NCBI GenBank assembly: GCA_034509425.1
Contig: JAVTVJ010000661.1
Location: 124,001-188,000, forward strand
Source: Eopsaltria australis
Lineage: Eukaryota; Chordata; Aves; Passeriformes; Petroicidae
DNA: 64,000 nucleotides
Direction: 5' to 3'
The notes below the pieces were generated by a model. The model did not search any database and was not told the origin of the DNA. It saw only the letters and a program-made list of their open reading frames with translations. How positions within the stretch are numbered: the stretch's first letter is position 1; every line of letters begins with the position of its first letter. A program made the translations under genes and the position numbers. Positions 57,069-64,000 of the stretch are shown here, piece by piece.

Positions 57069-58081
57069 TAGGTCCACCAGAGCTATTCCAATTTTGGTGG
57101 CCTTATCTACCCGTTCCTTGTTTTGATGCTCCTCAGTGGCATGACTTCTGGGCACATGGGCATCTACATGGCGTACTTTCACAGTCATGTTTTCTATCCG
57201 TGCAGCAACGTCCTGCCATAATGCAGCAGCCCAGATGGGTTTTCCCCTGTGCTGCCAGTTGGTTTTCTTCCACTGCTGCAGCCATCCCCATAGGGCATTA
57301 GCCACCATCCAGGAGTCAGTATAGAGATAGAGTATGGGCCACTTTTCTCTCTCAGCAATCTCTTGGGCTAGTTGGATGGCTTTCACCTCTGCAAACTGGC
57401 TTGATTCACCTTCCCCTTCAGCAGTCTCAATGACTTGTCGTGTGGGATTCCACACAGCAGCTTTCCACCTCCGATGGTTTCCTGTCACTCGACAGGATCC
57501 ATCAGTAAATAAAGCATATTTTCTTTCATTTTCTGGTAACTCGTTATATGGTGGTGCTTCTTGGGCATGAGTCACCTTCTCAGACAGTGCTCCAAAATCT
57601 CTGGCTTCTGGGCAACTCAAAATCTCTTCTAGGATTCCTGGGAAGTTGGGTTTTCCCATTCAGGCTCATTGTGTAATTAAGGCCACCCAGTTACTCCATG
57701 TAGCACTGGTTGCATGATGCACGGAGGGAATGTTTCCTTTGAACATCCAGTGTAGGACGGGCAATCATGGCGCCAAGAGGAGACATGCTTCTGTCCCAAC
57801 AACCTCTGAGGCTGCTCGAACCCCCTCATAAGCCGCTAGTATTTCTTTTTCATTTGGAGTATAGTGGGCTTCTGATCCTCGATAACTCCGGCTCCAGAAT
57901 CCTAATGGCCGACCTCAGGTTTCTTCTGCGGTCCTCTGCCAGAGGCTCCAGGTGAGGCCCTGCTCTCCAGCTGCAGTGTAGAGTATATTTTGCACATCTG
58001 GTCCTGTCCGAACAGGCCCAAGAGCTACCGCAGAAGCTATTTCCTGTTTGATTTGCTCAAAGGCCTGTTTCTGCTCAGGGC
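57069..58081 (-). pseudogene. A3 pol: RT end and RNase H
   Basis: RNase H is clear between 57659 and 57080 (FTDGSCR, QFAEVKAIQLA, YTDSWMVANALWGW, and VRHVDAHVPRSHA). Upstream, 57660-58081 holds the RT connection region in decayed frames. It ends abruptly at 58081, where the B2 LTR is inserted. The equivalent A2 codons would continue into DFHWSPEQQQAF. Confidence 0.88.
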
Positions 58082-58701
58082 TGGCGCGTTCTCTGCTTCT
58101 TAATCCCGCTCTGATCCTGGCAGCAGAGCGCTTTTGCGACCCTGAGAAGCTGTCCGCGTTCCGATAGGGGAGGCTTCCTCGGGGAGCCGGCGGTGGGCTC
58201 CGCTAGTCTGCGTCGGGCTGAGGTGTTGGTGCCCTCAGAGCACTGCAGGATAGCAAAGAACTACCCAAAGAAGGAGGACTCTTAGTATGAGGGTTTGGCA
58301 GGTTTATTACCCCCAAGGGAGCTCAGGGACTAAGAGCCCCGAATAGCTCATGACATGGGTATTTAAGGGAGGGATAACATCCAATAATCTGAGGGTGCAA
58401 GGGTGGTACAAGAGAGGGTCCAGGGTGTGCAGTCGAATGAGGTTCAGGGAGAGGAGGGGAGAAGAGAGAACAACGAATGAACAACCGAGTAACAGGGAAT
58501 GTTCCAGAACTGGGATACATAATAGACAAATCAAGGAACCAATAGCAGGAACTTGGGGTTTGTGGCTTGGTGGTCTAAACCATTGTCTCTGGCAGCTCAG
58601 GGGGGAAATTCTCTGTCTGTGGAACATGCCACCAGAGGTCTTCGTCCTCTGCAAGTCCATGGAGGGACTCTAATCCTTCCTGGTTCAGAACCACCGCTAC
58701 A
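58082..58701 (-). mobile_element. 3' LTR of B2
   Basis: This 620 bp LTR starts TGTAGCGGTGG and ends GCGCCA on the minus strand, with AATAAA at 58309-58304. Its body matches the solo LTR at 421-1003. The stop codon of env lies in its first bases. Confidence 0.92.
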
Positions 58702-59446
58702 TCTCCCCCTGTTTTTTTTTACTTAATGAAAGTGACTTCTTAATTAAAGAAATGATGAAGGCTTTAAAACATCCAAGGAAGCTTAACACAACAAAGATAA
58801 TAACTAATATCCAAAGCAAAGTCTTTAAAATCTGACCAACCCAGTTTTGGATCCCCCATCCATGAAAGAGTTTGTCCAGCCAGTCGCCGTGTTCTTCTCG
58901 TAATTGGTGGAGCTGGTCTCGCATAAGTTGGATGTTTCCTGAGGTGCTCTGGGCATGTGAGGAGAGGTCGAAGCAGCAGAGACCTTCTAACTCCTCACAT
59001 CGGTGGCCGTGGGCAAGGAGCAAAAAATCGATGGCTGCGCGGTTTTGTAGTGTGGCCTGTCTGATGACTTCTTCATCTGATAGGAGGTCTGCTAGTGTCT
59101 GAGATGTCAAATTGGCTTGTTTAGCTACCCAACACTCCAGGTGGCTAAGTTCACTTAGGGCTTTTGCAGCTGCCACCCACGGTAGAAATATCGAGGCTGC
59201 TACCCTTTTGGAAAAGGACCAGGAGACGACACTACTATCGCACTTTTGGTCTAATTCAAGGGTGGCTCTTTTTTGTCGGTCGGGATTGGTGTTGTTTCTC
59301 CAGGCTAACAATTCAGTCCTTCCCGGTGTTAGGGTAGATAAACGGCCAATTGTGCACAGGCCCCCACTCAGGCGAGAGGGAATCCCTGACCACACCTTAT
59401 CACCGCAGATCAAGAACATCTCTTTGGGGAGTTCTCTTGGGAACAA
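58697..59446 (-). CDS. env: B2 env transmembrane subunit region
   Basis: This is an open frame of 249 codons. After the end of the surface part, the sequence shows a DRQKR cleavage-type site and a hydrophobic VAASIFLPWVAA stretch. The immunosuppressive-type region follows (LQNRAAIDFLLL), with the CX6CC motif CEELEGLCC, a helical region and a strong membrane span (LLWILVIIFVVLSFL). It ends in QGEM, its stop overlapping the LTR. The CX6CC type means it would bind the surface subunit covalently, as in alpha- and gammaretroviruses. The frame does not connect directly to the surface-subunit frame upstream. Confidence 0.88.
   Translation of the reverse strand: MFPRELPKEMFLICGDKVWSGIPSRLSGGLCTIGRLSTLTPGRTELLAWRNNTNPDRQKRATLELDQKCDSSVVSWSFSKRVAASIFLPWVAAAKALSELSHLECWVAKQANLTSQTLADLLSDEEVIRQATLQNRAAIDFLLLAHGHRCEELEGLCCFDLSSHAQSTSGNIQLMRDQLHQLREEHGDWLDKLFHGWGIQNWVGQILKTLLWILVIIFVVLSFLGCFKAFIISLIKKSLSLSKKKQGEM
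58702..58720 (-). promoter_or_regulatory. B2 polypurine tract
   Basis: AAAAAAAAACAGGGGGAGA on the minus strand directly precedes the 3' LTR. One C interrupts the purine run. Confidence 0.85.
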
Positions 59447-60057
59447 TATGGGCGCCGATTGTATTTTCTTCGTAAATTTGCACCAGTTTGATTCTGAATA
59501 TAGTTTTTTATCATTGGGCGAGACATCTGGGCCAATAGGGATTGTAGGTTTTGGGGCGAGAAGGGGTTTACGGGGAGGGGGTCCCAGAGTCTTGACCCAG
59601 TCGAGGGTTTTTTAAGGTGATGCACTACAGATGTTCTCTTTTGACGGCGGCTTACAGGAGCATTTGGGCCAAATTGTATACAGAATTTTGGTTGGGCTGA
59701 CCCTAACAGGTCTAATTCTTGAGGGTCAGTGTATGTGGATGGTAAAGCTTGCGCCCACGGGTTCCATCTGCGGATCAAGGTGAGATTCAGTGGTCCTCCA
59801 AAGACTTCTGCGATTGACATTGGAATTCCCACTAGACAGGTTGTTAAAGGGTTTCCAGCGGCTCCGGTGTTCAAACAAAACTCGCTTTGGCCAATCGATT
59901 TTGCTAGAGTTACCCAAATGTTCTCTCTAGGTTGTTGAACCAGCCACGGGTTTTCCCAGGGCAATAACAGGACTAGCAAGGCAACTGGCAGCAGGACGTC
60001 AACGGATGGTCTCATCTTTGCGGGTCTTGGGTTGGCTGCAATAAAACAAACAAACAT
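59410..60057 (-). pseudogene. env: B2 env surface subunit, frameshifted
   Basis: A frame of 215 codons; the likely start is MRPSVDVLLPVALLVLLL (about 60015), a good signal peptide. The conserved piece NPWLVQQPRENIWVTLAK parallels B1. Cysteine-containing segments follow (CLVGIP, KFCIQF). The frame overlaps the transmembrane frame by only a few codons and ends in a stop at 59410, so a frameshift near 59430-59450 separates the two. The surface subunit looks short. Confidence 0.78.
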
Positions 60058-60059
60058 TA

Positions 60060-61040
60060 TTAAAGCATTGTCTCTCTCTCCCTCCCTGTCTCTCTACAAC
60101 AAGACTGGGGATGATTGGGGTACGGGAGGTTGGGGTCTGGGAGGTAGATGGGGCAGGTTTGGGGAGAGTCTAAGGGGAAGGTATCAAAAAGAAGGGTCTC
60201 GGGGAGGACGAAAGGATCTGGTTGCTCGGAGGGGAGACTCTCACGAGCTGGGTATAGGCAGTAAATCTGAAAGTCTCTTCTTTGTATATAGTTGATCTCC
60301 TCTCGTTCTCCTCGATCTTCTTGATCGCTGTCAAAGTCTGGAGTCTTCTTTTTCTTTCTCTTCCACGCTGATCTCTGTGGAGCAGCGTCTGTTGGTAGAG
60401 TTGTCTGGGTCTTTTCTGGTGGGCGCTCTCGGTACGGCTTGATGTCTCGGCCTGGGATCCAGCGCGGTCCCTCTGGAGTGGAGACACAAGCATATCCCCT
60501 CCCCCACACGATGAGTCGAACTGGTCCAATCTTTGGTCTACTTTGCAGGTCCTTGAAGAGCACCAGCAGTTGTTCCTTTAATTTGGCTTGGGTCGAATTA
60601 GTGAAGTGCCGGAACACGGGGGGAACGGGCTCTTTTGCTGAGCAATTTAAAAAGTTGAGGGTAAAAAGAGCCCTACAGAGGCGCTCAATGGGCGTCTGTC
60701 CTTCTGTTTCTCCCCGTTGCTGTTCAAGGATCCGTTTTATATCTTGGTGTGTTCTCTCGACAATTGATTGGCCTGTGGGGGAGTGGGATATGCCTGTGAG
60801 GTGTCTGATTCCCCACTGTTGCAGAAATTCTTGTACCTTTTTTGACCTGTACTCTGGTCCGTTATCTGTTTTAATTTCTTTAGGGGAGCCTAATACTGAG
60901 AACGCCATTGACCAGTGCCTGGTCACATCTTTGGATTTTTCTCCGGTGTGTACAGAGGCGTACACTGCGCCGGAGAATGTGTCAACAGAGACGTGAATGT
61001 ACTTTTGTTTGCCAAAGGGGGCGAAATGTGTAACATTGGT
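60060..61040 (-). pseudogene. pol: B2 integrase
   Basis: The frame is open from just after the TAG at 61043-61041. It holds VDTFSGAVYASVHTGEKS, the second catalytic Asp (TDNGPEY) and the catalytic Glu in GQSIVERTH. The C-terminal domain (WGRGYACVSTP, GPRWIPGR) and a basic tail follow. The first catalytic Asp is Asn (codon 61037-61035) where B1 has Asp. The enzyme is therefore disabled twice, by that change and by the stop. Confidence 0.9.
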
Positions 61041-62756
61041 CTACCACACTTGGCAGCTCTCCAATCCGCGTGGATTGACCCCAGGGCATAACGAGGGGAT
61101 TTGGTATCTTTGGCAAGAAGGACATGTCGCCACGATTGCTCGTGCCTGCTCCAGAGGAAGATGGAACATTCTCCGGAGGGCAGGAGCGTTTTGATGGAAG
61201 AACTGATGAGAGAGCTTGGCTTGGTTAAAGATGTCTGGCGTGTTGGCCATGCACACAGCCATGGCCAAGGCGTCTGCCCTTCTATTGCCTTCAGCAATGA
61301 AGCCTGGCAAGTCAGTGTGCACTCTTGTGTGCATAACATGATACGGTTGCTCTCGATGGGACAACAGGTAAACCAGTCTTGAGAGCAAGCTAAACAACCT
61401 CGGGTTGGCAACTTCTTTCAAAAGGGCGTGTTCAGCTCTGAGGACTATACCAGCTACATATGCCAAATCAGTGATCAAATTCAGAGGTTCTGAGAACTTC
61501 TCAAACACTCTCACGACGGCGGCTAGCTCGGCAATCTGTGGGGATCCTTCTACCACACGGACATCAGAGTCCCATTTTTGAGTCCTTGGATCCTTCCAAG
61601 TCGAGACCGACTTGTGAGAGGATCCAGAGCCGTCGGTAAAAATCGTAGGAGTGTCTTTTATTGGTGTTTTGCTAAGAAGAAATTTGGGAGCCAAATGGAA
61701 GTCAGTATTAAAAAGTGGATGTTTTAACTTGTGACCACTAATTTGACCGGTATAGCTGTCTAGAGCTAGCTGGAGGGATTCATTGGTTTTAATTACATCT
61801 TCAAAATCCTCCAGCTTCCAAGGTACATGTATGCACACAAAATCGCACCCTGCAAGGGTACGGAGCCTGACTCTTGCTCTCTTGATAAGTTTTGCCACCA
61901 GTTCCTGTGGCGTTGAAATACTCTTGGACGGTTGATGTGGGAGGAAGACCCACTCTATTATGAGTAGTGAGTCTTTTCTCCCTCCGTCCCACTGAAATAT
62001 TAGACCATGGTACCTGGGTGTCCTGCCGAGTATGACCAGACGGAACGGAAGGTCTGGGTCCATCCTCTGGGCTTGTCGGGTGGAGAGGGCACGTTGGACT
62101 TTTTGGATGACTCTCTTGGCTTCCGCGGTGATGACTTTCGGAGTGTCAAGTTCCTTGCCGCCTCGTAGCAGTTGGAAGAGAGGGGCGAGGTCGGCCGTCG
62201 TCAAACCCAGCAGTGGCCGGATCCAATTGATGGATCCGCACAGTTGATGTAGTTCACGGAGAGTCTTTGGGTCGTCTTGAATCTCCAGCTGCTGGGGAGC
62301 GACGGTCGTCTCCGAGATGCGGAAGCCAAGGTACACCCACAGACAAACACGTTGAACTTTGTCCGGGTGCATTTCCATCCCGGCACTCTCGATGGCTCTG
62401 ATGGTGGCTGACAGAGCTTCTTCTAGGTACTGTCTATTTGGGGCACAAACTAAGACATCATCCATGTAATGTAGAATCCTGGCTCTAGGAAATGACTTTC
62501 TCACAGGTGAGAGCACCCCAGCGACGTACCATTGGCAAAGCACAGGGGAGTTAACCATTCCCTGGGGGAGTACTTTCCAATGGTAGCACCGCATGGGGGC
62601 TTCCCTGTTGACACTGGGAACTGAGAAAGCAAACCTTGGAGCGTCGTCCGGATGTAATGGAATAGAAAAGAAGCAGTCTTTTATGTCAATGACTGCTAAA
62701 GGCCATCTTCGGGGGAGTATTGTGGGAGACGGAAGGCCAGGTTGGAGTGGGCCCAT
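61041..62756 (-). pseudogene. pol: B2 reverse transcriptase, RNase H and integrase zinc domain
   Basis: This is a 571-codon open frame. The RT palm has AVIDIKDCFFSIPL and an intact YMDD at 62468-62457; the thumb has LHQLCGSINWIRPLLGL. RNase H shows FTDGSGSSH, QIAELAAV and NRRADALA. One RNase H motif reads TDLAYVAG where B1 has TDSAYVAG. The integrase zinc residues HQFFH and CPSC follow. The frame ends at TAG 61041, in place of the Gln codon after SCQVW. Its start is marked by a frameshift upstream. Confidence 0.9.
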
Positions 62757-62787
62757 CTCAATGATTACCTTATTGATCTCTCTTAAA

Positions 62788-62999
62788 TCATGAAGGAGTC
62801 TCCACCGGTCCTTGCCAGCCTTGCGGATGACAAAGAGCGGGGAGTTCCACGGTCGGTGTTATGTGTCCTTTCGCAAGTTGTTCTTCTACAAGTTCCTCAA
62901 GGATGCGCAATTTGTCAGCAGGAAGGGGCCACTGCTCCACCTTCACCGGCTGATCGGTGGTCCATTTCAAGGGTGGGGTGGTGCGCACAGCAGCGGCCT
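62788..62999 (-). pseudogene. pol: B2 RT N-terminal part, frameshifted
   Basis: The KPVKVEQWPLP-like region reads DQPVKVEQWPLPADKL here and continues to HITPT. A small deletion at about 62848-62852 then throws the rest of the fingers (encoding SPLFVI and DRWRLLH) out of frame until the main RT frame. It shares its frame with the pro region upstream. Confidence 0.75.
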
Positions 63000-63956
63000 T
63001 TACTGAAAATCCCTCAGTGTTGGGGGGATTTCCAGCTTTGTTCCCCACTGGGATAAAACGTCTCGTCCCCACAGGGTGAATCCAGAGGGAATTACAAAAG
63101 GTTGGACAGTGGCCATTCTCCCTCCAGGTCCTTCAACGGTGATGTTTCCTGTGCTTTGTTTTGAAGGAACTGATCCTCCTACTCCATTTAGATGACCTGG
63201 GACTGATTTTAAACCCCAGTGTGATGGGCACTCAGTCTGGGAAATCACCGTAACATCTGCCCCAGTATCTATAAGTCCATTTAGGTAGGTTGACATGTTA
63301 CCATTCCTCAACACACAATCTAGGTGTGGCTTGTCCTCCCCCACTACTTTTTTCCAGTAGATGCAGGGTGATTTTACATTTCTGGGGAAGTGTGGTGGAA
63401 GAATGATGGCTTGTGCAATTTCTGTCCACTTTGGAATATAAGAAGGTGGGTTGTTGCAGTATACTGAAATTAAAAAGCTTTCTCCCGGTCTGATGGTCAT
63501 TATTTCAGGGAGAATAAAAAGTTCGGGTGGACCTCTCAAAGAGTTGCCCACTACGAGAAGGTCCGTCCTTTCTAAAATGTCTTCTTTGGTGGTGACTTTC
63601 ATGTGGGTGAATGCTGTGGTGTCGAAGTGGAAAGTTGTGACACTTACTAACTTCAGCTGTCGTGGTCCAAGTAACTGGTCATTCGGGATCGCCTCTGATG
63701 GTGTTTCCAGTGGCATGGGTGGTGATGGAGAGCAGGACACAGTAGATTCAGCTTTTAATTTCTTTGAGGAGCGCGGTGCTGGTCTGCGCTCCCTGACGCG
63801 TTTCCCGAATGAGATGGAGCATGTGGTGTGTCGCGTTGGTGCTGGCAGAGGCTGGTGGTGGCAACAGGAATGTTGTTGTGGTGTCCGGGAGCCTGTGGAA
63901 GACTTAGGTGGAGGATGATTAGAGAATTTCATTGGATGAGGGCACTCTCTTTTCAA
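63000..63956 (-). CDS. pro: B2 gag end / dUTPase-like / protease
   Basis: This 318-codon frame begins at the end of the nucleocapsid (MKRECPHPMKF) and passes through a basic proline-rich spacer. The dUTPase-like domain (NSLRGPPELFILPEI; later IAQAIILP) is followed by an aspartic protease with D-T-G at 63269-63261 and a C-terminal WGRDVLSQWG. It stops at 63000, just before the pol frame. Gag, dUTPase and protease in one stretch fits the pro frame of betaretroviruses, reached by frameshifting. No break is visible in this part. Confidence 0.82.
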   Translation of the reverse strand: MKRECPHPMKFSNHPPPKSSTGSRTPQQHSCCHHQPLPAPTRHTTCSISFGKRVRERRPAPRSSKKLKAESTVSCSPSPPMPLETPSEAIPNDQLLGPRQLKLVSVTTFHFDTTAFTHMKVTTKEDILERTDLLVVGNSLRGPPELFILPEIMTIRPGESFLISVYCNNPPSYIPKWTEIAQAIILPPHFPRNVKSPCIYWKKVVGEDKPHLDCVLRNGNMSTYLNGLIDTGADVTVISQTECPSHWGLKSVPGHLNGVGGSVPSKQSTGNITVEGPGGRMATVQPFVIPSGFTLWGRDVLSQWGTKLEIPPTLRDFQ

Positions 63957-64000
63957 GTGATCTGAGGAACCACAATTAAAACATTTCCATCTGCCTTTAG
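63957..64000 (-). CDS. gag: B2 gag nucleocapsid zinc knuckle (partial)
   Basis: The minus strand at the window edge encodes KCFNCGSSDHLKREC, a CX2CX4HX4C zinc knuckle, running into the pro frame. The rest of gag is outside the window. Confidence 0.8.

Larger units (their letters stand above)
54841..58081 (-). mobile_element. ERVL-type provirus A3, 3' half
   Basis: This second ERVL lineage, related to A1 and A2 in pol, has a different 574 bp LTR. From its 3' end it has the LTR (54841-55414), a 330 bp spacer, integrase and RNase H, until it is cut at 58081 by provirus B2. An LTR-like insertion at 56637-57068 also interrupts it. The 5 bases before the LTR (GAGAC) should recur at its other end beyond the window. 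Confidence 0.9.
58082..64000 (-). mobile_element. Class II provirus B2, 3' three quarters
   Basis: On the minus strand the window holds the end of gag (zinc knuckle), pro, pol, env, polypurine tract and the 3' LTR. The 5' LTR and most of gag lie beyond 64000. It was inserted into A3 pol after CAGGGC (58076-58081), the presumed 6 bp target whose second copy is outside the window. It is related to B1 in pol and env but has a different LTR, and is much better preserved. Confidence 0.94.

Noticed and set aside
1..64000. CRISPR arrays, bacterial operons, rRNA genes
   Set aside because: No regularly spaced identical repeats, no prokaryotic gene organisation and no rRNA sequence were seen. Introns, CR1 and ERVs show a vertebrate genome.

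Overview
The window is vertebrate nuclear DNA, most probably from a bird. The evidence is CR1 LINE fragments, ERVL- and ERVK-type retrovirus families of avian style, and a complete, conserved, four-exon LSM8 gene. About 60 percent of it is endogenous retrovirus (ERV) sequence. The ERVs are old or ageing genomic copies; every coding region examined carries at least one break except the gag of one ERVL copy.

Layout. 1-4201: 3' part of a plus-strand ERVL-type provirus (A1) with a solo LTR in its reverse transcriptase. 4202-10321: unique DNA with one CR1 scrap. 10328-11629: minus-strand solo LTR of family B1 with a class II solo LTR (family C) inside it. 11636-13720: unique DNA. 13727-32904: a plus-strand class II provirus (B1), about 8.5 kb originally, swollen to 19.2 kb by later insertions: LTR D inside LTR E inside the 5' LTR, a complete 7.15 kb ERVL provirus (A2, minus strand) inside gag, a family C LTR at the end of pro, and a class I type solo LTR inside the 3' LTR. 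32911-38400: LSM8 on the minus strand, with a CpG-island promoter near 38.1 kb. 38.8-40.0 kb: an LTR-like block and a CR1 reverse-transcriptase fragment. 46106-47729: second copy of LTR D. 47730-54840: unique DNA. 54841-58081: 3' half of another ERVL provirus (A3, minus) with one LTR-like insertion. 58082-64000: the 3' three quarters of a second class II provirus (B2, minus) inserted into A3 pol and running off the window.

Target-site duplications could be read for most insertions: 5 bp for the ERVL-type elements, 6 bp for class II, 4 bp for the class I LTR. This lets the nesting order be reconstructed base by base. The ERVL copies have gag, protease, RT, RNase H and integrase but no env. The class II copies have gag, dUTPase-like/protease, pol and an env whose transmembrane subunit has the CX6CC arrangement of alpha- and gammaretroviruses.

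The most unusual item is the A2 ERVL gag. It has a strongly hydrophobic membrane-span-like segment near its N terminus, followed by five 13-residue acidic/proline repeats, all in one frame with the capsid. The A-family LTRs also carry a tandem array of CTCF-like GGGGGCGC cores whose copy number differs between the two LTRs of A2.
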